Source: Dryomyza anilis | Taxonomy: Eukaryota; Arthropoda; Insecta; Diptera; Dryomyzidae | NCBI GenBank assembly: GCA_951804985.1 | Contig: OX638133.1 | Location: 25,946,963-26,010,962, forward strand | DNA length: 64,000 bases | Direction: 5' to 3' | In this document: positions 45,491-57,122 of the stretch, piece after piece | Position numbering within the stretch: position 1 is the stretch's first letter | Layout: each line of letters starts with the position of its first letter | Notes under the pieces: model-generated | What the model was told of the DNA's origin: nothing | Seen by the model: the letters and a program-made list of their open reading frames with translations, nothing else | The model's database searches: none | Program-made: the position numbers and the translations under genes

Positions 45491-46735
45491 ATTTCACAAA
45501 TTTTCTCAGTCATGAATTATATGATTTAAATATTTATCAGTTCATGCACTAATTCATTAGCTCATTCTTTTAATATATTTTTAGTTTTAGTTTTCTCTTT
45601 TGATTTTATAAACAAAATTTAATATTTAAAATATCTAAACTATTCTAAAACTATACATAATATTCATACTTGAATCAACAAAAATCACATTGAATTAAAT
45701 CAACAATATTTTTTTAAATATATATATATTTTTTTTAAATCAATAACGCGCCAAATCTATCTAAATTAAAACAAATAATCAACCAATAAAACTTAAAACA
45801 AAACCACAATAATTCTTAGATCATTATCGATCAACATATATAGATGAAAAAAAATACCATAAACAGTAGAAAAGACCCAAAGCACCATCCCAAAAACCTC
45901 AAGAACATTCAGAGCTCAATTTTGAGCATTCATTTAAAAATTCTTTTGTCGGTGAGTCGCACCAAAGAAGTGTCGACAAAAACAACTAAACCATATCGAG
46001 AAACTGTCAATTATAAAGAATACAGCAACAGGTATGATAACCATAAAAACTATAACAATTACAAAAAAAAATACAACGTATAAAATAAAGCAACGCCTTG
46101 AAAATTCACGATTCTTGTGATGTTGTGATTCGTAAATGGTCACAAAATGTTGACAAATATTTTGTATATTTAAAGAATTTTTAATGTCAGTTATTATTAA
46201 AGTTGATATCTGTAAAATTTGCAATTTGCTGTTACAATAATGTGAACTTTTTACTACAATTGGAATGACAATGCAGCTAATAATAGCTAATTTTACACGC
46301 AACAATTCATTCAAATTCACATTCAACTCAAATGGATTTTTTTTTTTGTTGTTGTTCGACAAGGCAGATGTCATTTGAGGAACAAAGGAGTGAACAAAAT
46401 AAATATAAACGAATTCCTAAACTATGTCAACGTACCAAGGTATCTCAATTTGATGGGGTACCTAAGACAATGGCGCATATTTCATGTCAATCAAAGAAAT
46501 ATTTCAGTCGTACTACATCAAATTTGTAACAGGAAGTTTGAAATTAAATTTCAATTATGTTAAATTTTAGTTTTAACATACATATTTATTTGGAACATAT
46601 TTATATTCAGAATTATTATTTTTTGTTTTCAAAATTTTGATTCAAAAGCGATTAAAAATAAATGCTAAATTTTAAAAATAATAAAATATTATAAAACTAT
46701 ATCCAAAAACAAACTATGTAATTTGAAAAACCTGA
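45491..46735. other. AT-rich DNA with weak ORFs
   Basis: The plus frame at 45844-46083 ends in a Tyr/Asn/Lys-rich stretch of fairly regular codons (about 45950-46080). The minus frame 45934-46374 (146 codons) and plus frames 46332-46563 have no domain. None has adequate splice or promoter context, so I leave them as unresolved. Confidence 0.3.
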
Positions 46736-46739
46736 ATTA

Positions 46740-47255
46740 ATAAATTGAATCTATTGATTATATGTTGCAGTAAACATAATTTGATTATAATTAATTTTGA
46801 AGATCTTTAAAAGTGGTTTTGGTATTTATTATATTTAAATATTCAACATAAAATGATTATCAAACTAATGTTTATTGTGACAGCCAATTATACTCATCAA
46901 ATGTATGATTTTCAATCATAATTATGTTTGCTATAATCAAAGTATAAACTGTTTCGTATGTACTCAATGATTTTTATGTTTTAAATGCTGATATTTTGTA
47001 TTTTTTTTTTATAAAATATGCAATATAAATATGTTTGCTGCAACCAAAGTAATGTGTTGTTTGTTTACTCAATGATTTTTAAGTTTTAAATGCTGATATT
47101 TTGTGGTTTTTATAAAATAGGAAATTAAAATATGTTTGCTGCAACCAAAGTATAAACTATTAGTTTGTTAACTCAATGCTGTTTATATTTTAAATGTTGA
47201 TATTTTGAGTGTTTTATAAAATATGTATTTTTTGCACCTTAAAAATCAAAATAAC
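46740..47255. repeat. Tandem repeat of about 105-120 bp, three to four units
   Basis: Units share TATGTTTGCTGCAACCAAAG, ACTCAATGATTTTTANGTTT and TAAATGCTGATATTTTG. Copies start near 46923, 47029 and 47131, with a weaker one near 46760. Confidence 0.75.
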
Positions 47256-47587
47256 TCATTAAACATTAATTATGTTTATTACATTTTTAAACATATATTT
47301 TTTAATTGTAAATATAACATAATTATTTAAACATTACAGTCTTTTAGTATATCTTATCGTTTTGTTAATGCGGATCTGTGTTAATGTCTTATTGCTAATT
47401 GTTTAAATCATTAAACTAGATCTCTACTTACCATAAACTTGGATAATAAAATTAACATTTGACAGTTACAATGACAACAACAACATATTGTAAATCTATT
47501 TAAAACAATTACCATGCATTACCCACCAACTTTCATTTGGTTCCAATTGGCCAAACATGCGCCCACACAGAGTGCAAATAACTTGTA
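47256..47587. other. AT-rich noncoding DNA
   Basis: Nothing recognised. Confidence 0.5.
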
Positions 47588-47807
47588 CACCCAGAAAAAA
47601 ATTCCCTCAAATCCCATTAAAATTGGTCAATAGGACAATTATTGATTTAATAGTATACAAAAAATAAATATTTTTAAATAAACTCAATGGCAATGTTATG
47701 GTATTTCCTAGTATTTAATGGTATTTTCCGATTAAAATAATAATTTATCCTATTGACTATTTTTAATAGTAAAAAACTATTATTTATCTAGTATTTTTTT
47801 CTGGGTG
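47588..47807. mobile_element. Family 1 MITE, copy 4 (220 bp)
   Basis: Same orientation as copy 3. Starts CACCCAGAAAAAAATTCCCT, ends TATTTTTTTCTGGGTG, with TA on both sides. Nearly identical to copies 1, 3 and 6, so recent activity is likely. Confidence 0.9.
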
Positions 47808-49130
47808 TATGGTAAAACAAGTCGGTCTGTAAATGATATGGGGTTAAATAAATAACATTCGAACATATTTTGAAGAACATTTTTTTGGAATTTCATTTAA
47901 CTTTTGTTTTTAGTGTAGAATAAAAAAACAAATTTCAAAAAAATACCCCATGACAGTTCTAAAATAGGAGAATAACTACTCAGACCTCTTTTATTTTAGC
48001 GTTTTCCTACTGTAGACCCAAAGAAAACCAAGTGCTATAAACTTCTAGGCAGCTTTTGTCATACTATAAATTATTGCTAACATTTAGAAGGTCGTTGGGT
48101 GTGCAAATTATAAGTTTTTCTTATGTTAATTCTCATGAGAACCTTTAGAAAAATCATAAAAAATATTGTCCATAGTTTTAGAATCTCTTAAACTAAATGA
48201 AAAGCACAACTTTATTCATATATCACCTGCTGTCAGCCCAAGAAGCTTTCAAGCGCCCATTTGAACGCTTCAACTGCAATTGAGATCTTGATTTAGATTT
48301 CAATTTATTTGTTTTGATTTTATTAGATTTGTTGTGATTTGTTGTTCATGCGTTTCACTGAGCAGAGTCGGCACATTGTTGGCACTATTTTGTTGTCGAG
48401 TTGTATTTTTTTTTATATTTTTTAGGTGCGGTTCTTTTATTGTAACTCAGTTACTCAAGTGGCGGACCTTGAATGCCATATTTTTTTTCTGTCTGAATTT
48501 TGTTTGCAACATTTGAACTTTTACCAAACGGCCTGCACAAACTTGGCCCGCAGTCTATGTTGTTAACAGCTTTAAAACAATGATGATAGACTTTAAGTTC
48601 ATTACTTATATCATTATTTATTAATGTTTCTATTTTTTCTATCTATTTGCAGGTATGTTGGGCTAAAATCTTCAACGGGCTCTATTGGAAATTTTTGAAA
48701 TGAGGTCACATATGAACATTGGCACGAGTAGGTAGTAACATAAAATTTACATAGACTGTGCATTTCTTATAACACACCCTATGAACTAATTTATTGCTGC
48801 AATTAAAAAGTAATTAAAATAGTTATTTAGTACTCACTATAAGAATAACTGAAAACTTAGTATGTGGAAAAACATTAAATTGTTAATGCACAATAATTGG
48901 TATGCAGAACAAAGGTGCATCATTAAACTTAACTAATGCAGAAAATGGTGTATTTTAGATCCCCCAACCCAAGACCGACCGCTCCCATCGGCATTCATCA
49001 AAGAACATATTAAAAAACTGTCTTAATATGAAGCCCTCATACAAAGCCTTCAACAAATTAATAATTTGTAATTAAGTAATCATTATGATTGGAATTCTAC
49101 GAACTTCGAATCCACTGCACTGAAAAGACA
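47808..49130. other. Noncoding DNA
   Basis: A unique mix of AT-rich and moderate sequence. 48210-48560 is less AT-rich and holds a 60-codon frame with no motif. A short acceptor-like TCTATTTGCAG occurs at about 48645-48655 with no credible exon after it. Confidence 0.4.
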
Positions 49131-49770
49131 ATAATTTGGAATCTGAAATGAATAATTTTCAATTATAGATGCTCAAATATATTCCATATTAACTTAATTA
49201 CATAACTATAAAAAGAAAAAAATGTACATCATTTTAATGAATTCCGTTCTTCAAACCATGACTCATTGTATTGAAGAACCACTAACGACATCAATGTTAT
49301 GAATGCAATCATAAATATGATGGACGTTTGGTAACTGTCGAAAAATGTTCTTCAATATGATGTACTGTATGTGAAGAATACGTTTCATCATATTAATGAA
49401 CAAGAACATAAAATACAACATAATTTTCTTCATTAAACCAAATTTCAATCAAAATACTTATTTTTCGTTAATTTTTTTGCGGTACTTCTCAGTTCTCAAG
49501 TAGTTCTTGTATGTTGTTTGAAAAATTAATAAAAAAATATTATATTCATAAATATTATGTACAAATTCATCAATATGACGATTCATATTCATTGTATTTA
49601 ATATTTCGTTCTTCACTATGATGTTTGATAGTACAAATAATTTTATATATATAATGAATGTATTCATCAATATGTCATTTAATGAACGGTGGTATCAATA
49701 TGATAAATCTGGTTCATAATATTTATGAATAAATTCATCATATTTATGATTTTTTTTTCCTGTGTTGAGA
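49131..49770. repeat. Hairpin-rich segment with CATCATATTGATGAA words
   Basis: Many short self-complementary words (TTCATCAATATGACGATTCA, AATTCATCATATTTATGA) recall the family 3 MITE at 29232. The right end TTTTTTTTTCCTGTGTTG looks like a transposon end, but no matching left end is clear. Probably a diverged or nested relative of family 3. Confidence 0.35.
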
Positions 49771-49959
49771 GAAAAAAGTGGTTGAAAAATCAAAGTCCAA
49801 AACATTTTATTCGATTTTCGTTAAAGTCTAAGAACCAATAAACCAATAAATTATAAATATAGTACTTCATTCAGAGGGGGTATTATCTGAACGAAATACT
49901 ATTCAACCAATTCACATTGTTGTTCGTAGAAAAGCATGATAGTAAAAAAAAAAAGATGT

Positions 49960-51260
49960 TGAAAGATGGAGTAGTATCGGTTGATATTTGGATTAAATTT
50001 TCCAATATCAAAAATGTCAGGAAAAACGGAGGCATGGAAATAGTTTTACAAATGTATCGTGCGGACGAAAGAATTCCCTCTGTAATGCTTGGTTCTGTGG
50101 AGAGCCGTGTGAACTACAAAGGGGTGGACTTGGTTCGATGCCGGTGCAGAACGAGAGAACTCACGAACTGGAGGAAACAGGCCATACAATTTTATCAATC
50201 ATTTACCATTGTAACATTTACCATTGTAACATTTACCATTGTTGAATATATCTTAAATTTGTCAATATCAAACATATCAGGAAAAATGGACACAGGGAGA
50301 TTGTTCTACAAACGTATCGGGTGGTCGAAGAATGAATACGCCATGTAATGCTTGGTTCCGTGGAGATTCGTGTGAACTTAAAAAGAGTGAACTTGGTTCG
50401 ATGCCAGAGCAGAACGAGAAAGCCCACGAACTGGATGAATCAGGCTAAAACTTTCCCTCAAATATATAACATTCTAATACCTATACAAACAGGCTTACAC
50501 ACCCAGCAGTTCTTTCATACTTCTGAGGACCAATATAGTATAAAATATTTTCATTACCCTATTAAATATATCGCACATTGTTGTATTCGCTCGAGAAACT
50601 CCTAAGAGGATTTGAAGCCCCTGTCCATTTTATGCCGAATATAGGTGCTATAGACAGTACGTAAATCAGCAGAAGTGAAGTATGTATTGCACCGTTTTAG
50701 AAAACCGATGCATTTGACAACTTCTCTTGACAACTTCTCTTGACACATCAGATATATGATCGCTCCAACGGTGGTCCCATTGATTTCGGTGGTCCCATTG
50801 ATGTCGAGAACGTCAATAGCAGCTGATATCCACATCATCTATATAGAGGGGTGGGAAAATTGATTCCAGTCGACAGACAACATTGGATCTAGCATCCATT
50901 AAAATCAACTCTATTAGCAAGACTCCATTCGGAGATTATTTTAAGATCATTATTGAGTTTCACATTCATATTACGTCTTTTACTCAAAATCTTCATATAG
51001 TTTGGGCGCTTGTTGAAAATAAATTTGAATGACAAATGTTATCTGCAAAGAAATGAATTGAGCCTGGGTCTATGTTAGAAGGTTTAAAACCAGCAATAGA
51101 TACAGCAATATGCGGAACTCCAGAATTGTTATAATGCTATTCTAATAGAACACTATTCATCGGAACTCGTATTGAACGACCCTGGAGAAAACTCGATACC
51201 GATTGAGTTAAAGAATTAGCAACTTCATTAGTTTTGATACGAGGTCTTCATAAAATATTC
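49960..51260 (-). mobile_element. Decayed non-LTR retrotransposon (reverse transcriptase fragment)
   Basis: The minus strand reads as the end of a LINE-type reverse transcriptase, broken by frameshifts and stops. From about 51250 downward one sees FLQGRSIRV, then SGVP (near 51115; the usual QGSVLSP-like sequence is lost), then FADN at 51049-51038 where the catalytic motif is normally FADD. KCIGFLKRCNTYFTSADLRT-like thumb sequence follows at about 50740-50680. The C-terminal part (RTKHY, NNLPVSIFPD) occurs twice, at about 50430-50235 and again at 50165-49975. It is not functional. The clade is uncertain (Jockey/CR1-like order). Plus-strand frames at 49917-50605 are shadows. Confidence 0.75.
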
Positions 51261-51369
51261 TATCAAAAAACTTTGAAAAATGACGAGCAAAGGTGCCTAG
51301 CTAGTGACTCTTTCTGCTCACAATAAAATCTTCTTTTTTGTATAATAATAATTTGCGGAACAGCAGACT

Positions 51370-51790
51370 CAGACTCATACTTATGTATACTTTGCTTGTA
51401 TTTTGTTATGGTTTTCTTCGAACACTTGTGTAGCGGCAAATACAAATCAACAACAAACACACGTCGTTTGCTGAGTTCTACTCAAGTGCAACAACAATAG
51501 CATGCGAATACAATACAATACAAACACATTTGCATTCCGCTTCTTTGGTTTTGCATTTTTTTGGTATTGCTTTCTTCGTACAGTGGCGTTGCGGCAAATG
51601 TAAAACAACAACAAACACACGTCTTTTGCTGAGTACAACTCAAGTGCAATAACAATCCCATGCGAATAAAACAACACATTTCATTCCACTTCTTTGGTTT
51701 TGCATGTATTTTGTTATTGTTTTCTTCGAACACTTGCGTAGCGCTAAATGCAAAACAACAACAAACACGCGTCTTTTGCAGAGTACAACT
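51370..51790. repeat. Tandem triplication, about 155-bp unit
   Basis: Three copies share CTTCTTTGGTTTTGCAT, TTTTCTTCGAACACTTG, AACAACAACAAACACACGTC and AGTACAACTCAAG. Second-to-third spacing is 149 bp and first-to-second about 160. Minus-strand Cys-rich frames (51447-51793) are translations of the repeat. Confidence 0.8.
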
Positions 51791-52088
51791 CAAGTTGTAC
51801 CATGCCTTACGATCGAGTTTTTCGAGGAATTACAACAAACAAAATTCGTGGGTGTTGCGGTACAAAAATATGTTTTTGTTGGGACGCCCCTTATCTAGTG
51901 CTACAACCTTACTTTACCCAAAAAAAGGTAAATACAATTATTCCAGTTTTTCGGAGAGCATCGTCACCGGTGGATCTGGTCCTACGGAATCCATATTACC
52001 GCAACGGTGCCTACGTACAACACCCAAATATATAAAGGCCAAATACCCTAGAATACAAAGTTTATTAAATACCATAAAGATTGTTTAA
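51791..52088 (+). other. Gene-like segment of unknown nature
   Basis: After the triplication the composition becomes balanced and two overlapping plus frames are open (51660-52088 and 51748-52035). The second ends in VDLVLRNPYYRNGAYVQHPN-type sequence with regular codon use at about 51960-52035. No signal peptide or domain was recognised. It could be an exon, a processed pseudogene or transposon remnant. Confidence 0.25.
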
Positions 52089-52179
52089 TAAAAAAAACAG
52101 AAAAAATGCACATGTAATTCCTAAATATTTAGCTACAATTTAATCATTATGCCCTGCATCATAAATTGCTAAAGAAACG

Positions 52180-52930
52180 AGCGCCCCGAGCCTGTTTTTC
52201 GTGGTAATGGCAACGCTGGTGTCAAAAGAACAATAAAATTAATGGCATGGCGTTGCCATATATGCGCGGAACACCAACGACATTTGCGCCGACAGCCATC
52301 GCTTTGAGGCTGCCGTATGTTTTGGTGCTCTTGTGGCTGCAAATTAAAGGGTGGCCGATATGTTGGCGGAAACCATGCAGCAAACTAGCGACTCGTGCGC
52401 GCAATTCATTTGCTTATGTGCGGTTGCGATTGGAACTGCGGCGGCTGCGACCCCGAACTCCCTCCGAGTGCGGCTGCATTTTGGCTACAAATGTGCGGCG
52501 CGCGTTCGCTCGTGCGAGTCGAAATAATTGTGGGGTTTTCGTAGCAAGGGGAACTTGCAAAAGGTAGGTTTCATCGCTAACTTGTCTCGACTATTGTTGG
52601 TCGTCATCGTCGCCGGTTTGTTGCTGCGCAAAGTAGCAACAATTGTTGCTAATGCTGTGTATGTTGCAACCAAATACACTTGAGAAGTAGTCGTCGAACG
52701 GAAGGCAATGAAACCTCATAATCGGTCTGAGAATCAGCGCGGGTTGCGCAGCAAGTGCAAAAATAACAACGCGACTTGGCTTGGCTGCAAAACTAAAAGA
52801 ATCCCATTCTGCAGTGAACTCGAAAGATTTTCTGTGATAAACAAATTACTTGGAACCTTCTGTGAACAATTTTAAATGCAGTCAGTGGTTGTGGTGAATT
52901 GTGTGAACAAATTTTGCGACGGTAGGAAAT
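52180..52930. promoter_or_regulatory. GC-richer block resembling a promoter or first exon
   Basis: The strongest departure from AT-richness in the window (for example GAACTGCGGCGGCTGCGACC and GTGCGGCGCGCGTTCGCTCG). A donor-like AAAAG|GTAGGT lies at about 52564 and CGACG|GTAGGAA at about 52922, both on plus, and AGTCAGTGG at about 52880 resembles an initiator. A 5' noncoding exon of a gene continuing to the right is possible. The 106-codon frame at 52247-52567 has no domain. Confidence 0.25.
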
Positions 52931-53604
52931 ACCCTTCGACGGCCGGCCGAACGATCGACCGACATTCTATTGGTAACGCTTCATTTGTTTGTGGGGTTTT
53001 TTCTTAATATTATTCATTGTGCTTGATTCTAATGAATTTAGTGCAGATTATTTAATTACATTTAATTATGTGAGACAACTAAATAGTCTTAAGGCATATT
53101 ACGCAAATCAATTTTGTATTTTTTCATTTTAAAAACGTTTTTTTTTTTCTTTACCAACATTGCTCCAACAAAATTTTAAAATACTTAATTATTTACATGT
53201 CACATCGTTGGCTCAATAATTATTGCGCTGGAATATGCCTAGAAATGGCAGAGTTCGAATCTCTACGACTGTCAATATAAAAAGTGGAATATCTTTTTCT
53301 ATACGACTTAATCTCACAGTAAACAAAATACATTTTCTTAAAAAAACCGCTCACTCTGTTACATGAATCCGATTCATCTATCGGATAATAATTTATACTT
53401 TTCTATATAATTCCATATATATCAGCACGGAATAATTAACTCACTCACGATTTTCAGTTATCTTTAAATCCATAAACAGTAGCTAAATAAACATTTTTGA
53501 ATAATTGATGAATTAAATTAAATAAAAATATGCAAAAAGTAAATTAATCTAATAATAAAAGACGTTAGAACTCATTAGAAAAAATGAGAAAATGATTTAT
53601 ATAC
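52931..53604. other. AT-rich spacer holding a tRNA-like sequence
   Basis: Apart from the tRNA-like stretch (listed separately) and a few poly-T runs, nothing is recognised. Confidence 0.45.
53201..53274 (+). pseudogene. tRNA-like pseudogene or SINE head
   Basis: TTGGCTCAATAATTATTG resembles a tRNA A box and D arm. Forty-odd bases later AGAGTTCGAATCTCT resembles the B box and T arm (stem CAGAG/CTCTA with one mismatch). Spacing suits a tRNA of about 74 nt. The acceptor stem pairs poorly and no clear anticodon loop forms, so this is a decayed tRNA or the head of a tRNA-derived SINE. Confidence 0.35.
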
Positions 53605-54023
53605 CCCTAGTAGAAATTTGCCCGATGCGCCATCGGGAAATGATCGGTATTTCGTTGGGTAAGCCCTATTAGAGAAAATATGATCATTGGCTTTGCATGC
53701 CCTTATCATGCTTACCATACCAGGGTTTACATTATCTAAATAGTCAATGTTCCCGATCATTGCTACATTATTTGTTCCTCATATCGAAATTAGCATCAGG
53801 CAATGATCGAGATTAATGAGAGAAACCCTATTATGCTCGGGGTCAGACAAGGCAATTGTCGGGTAAATATTAAAATGGGGAATTGCCCGATCAGTACATG
53901 ATCATGGCCTGAGGTCAATACAGGACCAGGACACTGCGTTACAAGGACATTATGGGCCTCGTCATATCCCGATCATCTCAAATAATGACATAACCATGGC
54001 CCTACCAAAATTTCTACTAGGGA
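53605..54023. mobile_element. MITE with CCCTAGTAGAAATTT ends (419 bp)
   Basis: CCCTAGTAGAAATTT at the left matches AAATTTCTACTAGGG at the right exactly. The interior is less AT-rich, with GCCCGAT and ATGATCGGGA words in both orientations, and has no long ORF. AC flanks both sides (a possible 2-bp target duplication). Superfamily not assigned. Confidence 0.75.
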
Positions 54024-54044
54024 CATGGTTATGTAGAAATGCCA

Positions 54045-55841
54045 TATCGTCACTATCATGCCAAAGGGGCGAATGTGCAATTTTTGACATTTGCGTTTTC
54101 TTACCAAAGGGGCGAATTTGAAAAATTGAAAATCTTGTCATGCCAAAAGGGCGAATCTTTCCTTTTTCGACATAACTATTTATTGGTACGAGATAAAATA
54201 GTAGTGTTAAGGCATTTATTGTTTGTTTTTAAAGCACCTATCGATCTGCATCATTACTTAAAAATATTTTCTTGCAAATAACAAAAATTCGAAAAATTGA
54301 AAATCTTGTCATGCCGAAAAGGCGAATCTTTCCTTTTTCGCCATAACTATTTATTGGTACGAGATAAAATAGTAGTGTTAAGGCATTTATTGTTTGTTTT
54401 TAAAGCACCTATCGATCTGCATCATTAATTAAAAATATTTTGTCAAACATTAATTTGCCATTTGTTATTTGCAGGAAAAAATGTTTGGCAAAATATTTTT
54501 AAGTAATGATGCAGATCGATAGGTGCTTTAAAAACAAACAATAAATGCCTTAACACTACTATTTTAGCTCGTACCAATAAATAGTTATGGCGAAAAGGGA
54601 AAGATTCGCCCTTTTGGCATGACAAGATTTTCAATTTTTCGAATTTTTGTTATTTGCAAGAAAATATTTTTAAGTAATGATGCAGATCGATAGGTGCTTT
54701 AAAAACAAACAATAAATGCATTAACACTACTATTTTATCTCATGCCAATAAATAGTTATGGCGAAAAAGGAAAGATTCGCCCTTTTGGCATGACAAGATT
54801 TTCAATTTTTCGAATTTTTGTTATTTGCAAGAAAATATTTTTAAGTAATGATGCAGATCGATGGGTGCTTTAAGAACAAACAATAAATGCCTTAACACTA
54901 CTATTTTATCTCGTACCAATAAATAGTTATGGCGAAAAAGGAAAGATTCGCCTTTTCGGCATGACAAGATTTTCAATTTTTCGAATTTTTGTTATTTGCA
55001 AGAAAATATTTTTAAGTAATGATGCAGATCGATAGGTGCTTTAAAAACAAACAATAAATGCCTTAACACTACTATTTTATCTCGTACCAATAAATAGTTA
55101 TGGCGAAAAAGGAAAGATTCGCCCTTTTGGCATGACAAGATTTTCAATTTTTCGAATTTTTGTTATTTGCAAGAAAATATTTTTAAGTAATGATGCAGAT
55201 CGATAGGTGCTTTAAAAACAAACAATAAATGCCTTCTCACTACCATTTTATCTCGTACCAATAAATAGTTATGGCGAAAAAGGAAAGATTCGCCCGTTTG
55301 GCATGACAAGATTTTCAATTTTTCCAATTTCTTCGTTTTTTTGCTATAGCTTTTTATTCGTGCAAGATGAAATAGTAGTTTAAAAGTATTAGTTGTCTGT
55401 TTTTAAAGCACCTATCGATTGGCATCATTTTTTAAATTTGCCAAAAAAAATGTTCCTTCAAATAACAAATGGCAAATTAATGTTTGGCAAAATATTTTTA
55501 AATAATGATGCCAATAGATAGGTTCTTTAAAAACAAACAATTAATTCCTTTACATCACTATTTTATTTTGAGCTAATAAAAAGTTATAGCATAAAAAACA
55601 AAAATATTTGCGTTTTGGTCAGGATATAGCCTCACAAAATTCGTATTTATAATTCAGTAAATTGTCCGAATCCAAAGATATTTTATATACGTTATAATAA
55701 TTCATGAATAAACCAAAATAACAAAAAAAAATGAAAAGAACTAAAATTTTCTAATTTTTAAAGCACTTCAAACTTTAAAATTTGATTTCCCAACATTTTT
55801 AAAAATGCACATTCGCCCCTTTGGCATGACAGTGACGATAT
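54045..55841. mobile_element. 1.8-kb terminal-inverted-repeat element carrying a 171-bp satellite in both orientations
   Basis: The ends match over about 36 bp with one mismatch: ATATCGTCACTATCATGCCA continuing AAGGGGCGAATGTGCA at the left, and its reverse complement at 55806-55841. Inside are two plus-orientation units (about 54105-54450), a turning point near 54465, then five minus-orientation units with GCAGATCGAT at 54511, 54682, 54853, 55024 and 55195, exactly 171 bp apart. A diverged forward/reverse pair follows (55340-55620). Units contain AAAGGAAAGATTCGCCCTTT and AACAATAAATGCCTTAACAC. Frames of 60-80 codons come from the repeat. No transposase is present. Confidence 0.85.
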
Positions 55842-56555
55842 ATACTCTTTAAAACCCTATTTATGAAATTAAATTGCGACTCTTGGTTAAAAAGTTATAA
55901 TAGTTTAAATAAAGGCTAAATTTTTTTACTTGTTAAATTTAAATTTTCTGATATTGTAAATTTTGTCTATTCAAATTTAACATGTAAAAAAATGTTGCAT
56001 TTCTTTAATAAAGTATTAATAACTTTTTAATCAAGAATCGTAATTGAATTTCTTCAATGATGTTTTAAAGAGAATACTTTGCGTAGAATTCATTATTATT
56101 GTTGTTTTTTAATTAGTATTTTTATTCATAACTTTTTGCAAAATTTTGAACTGAACCAATTTTTTCCCGCATAAAAGATTTTTTTATTATAGTGCAAGGT
56201 TTTTTGCGTCTAATATCGAAAAGGTAATTTCAGTCTTTACTTTTGTTAGAATTTTTAAAATAAAAGAAAACCAAAATAATGCAAAATTTAAAAATGGGCT
56301 ATATCAAAAATAACTGGAGCCAATTTGTCAAAACTGATCCCATTTGCGGAATAAGCGCCACCAATTTACTCAATATTAGCTGCAGCTTTTTCTGCATCAC
56401 ATCAAAAATTGATTTCTGTCGTGCAGTGTAATCACAATGAATAGTTTTCACCGAAACAAAATTTATTTTACTTTGAAATCATTTTATAATTCATTCGGAA
56501 TTTATTTCAAATAATTATTTCTTGATTTTGAAATAATTGAAAACATAAAAAAACG
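55842..56555. other. AT-rich noncoding DNA
   Basis: Phrases near 55885-55925 (TTGGTTAAAAAGTTATAA) and 56005-56040 (in reverse, TTATTAATACTTTATTAAAG) form a loose inverted pair around 55960. Nothing else recognised. Confidence 0.4.
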
Positions 56556-57122
56556 TACGATTAATCAATTAATCAAAATATTGATTAATCAGAATACTGA
56601 TTTTAATGATTAATAAATTTTATGATTAATTGATTAATCAAGACTTTCGATTGATCAAAACATTGATTAATCAATTAATCAGAAACCATGATTAATCAGA
56701 ACCCTGATTAATTGATTAATCAGAATTTGGATTAATTGAAAATGAAATAATTTGATTCAACAACATTTGAACATTTTGTCAACTTAAATAAAGTGAAAAT
56801 TTATTTTAAAAATAATTAAAAAATAAAAGAAAGAATTTCAAATATTCAAAAACCATATAGTAAAGTATTTTTATTTATTTCGCGACGAAGAAATTAATTA
56901 ATGAGAAATTCTGATTAATCAAAATGCTGATAAATCAATTAATCACAATTCTGATTAATCAGAATCCTGATTAATTGATTAATCAATGTTCTGTTCAATC
57001 GAAAGTCTTGATTAATCAATTAATCAGAAATTGATTAATCAATTAATCAGAAAATTGATTAATCAATTAATTAGAAAATTGATTAATCATAAAATTTGAT
57101 TAATCAATTAACCGCACAGCCC
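56556..57122. repeat. Foldback array of TGATTAATCA palindromes
   Basis: Two arms (56556-56735 and 56890-57122) consist of 11-22 bp words such as ATTGATTAATCAATTAATCA. They are complementary over long distances; TTGATTAATCAAGACTTTCG-type sequence appears at about 56633-56650 and in reverse near 57000. The right edge reads CCGCACAGCCCTAA, whose complement AGGGCTGTGCGG resembles hAT transposon ends, but no matching left end is visible. Probably a truncated foldback transposon. Confidence 0.75.

Noticed and set aside
45934..46374. 146-codon minus-strand ORF
   Set aside because: Overlaps antisense frames of equal quality, has no recognisable motif, and its hydrophobic middle derives from AAAACTATAAC-type sequence.
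52247..52567. 106-codon ORF in the GC-richer block
   Set aside because: An antisense frame is also open in part, there is no domain, and length is expected in GC-richer DNA.
54511..55205. Relation of the 171-bp monomer to primate alpha satellite
   Set aside because: Only the length agrees. The sequence is unlike it and the array lies inside an inverted-repeat element.
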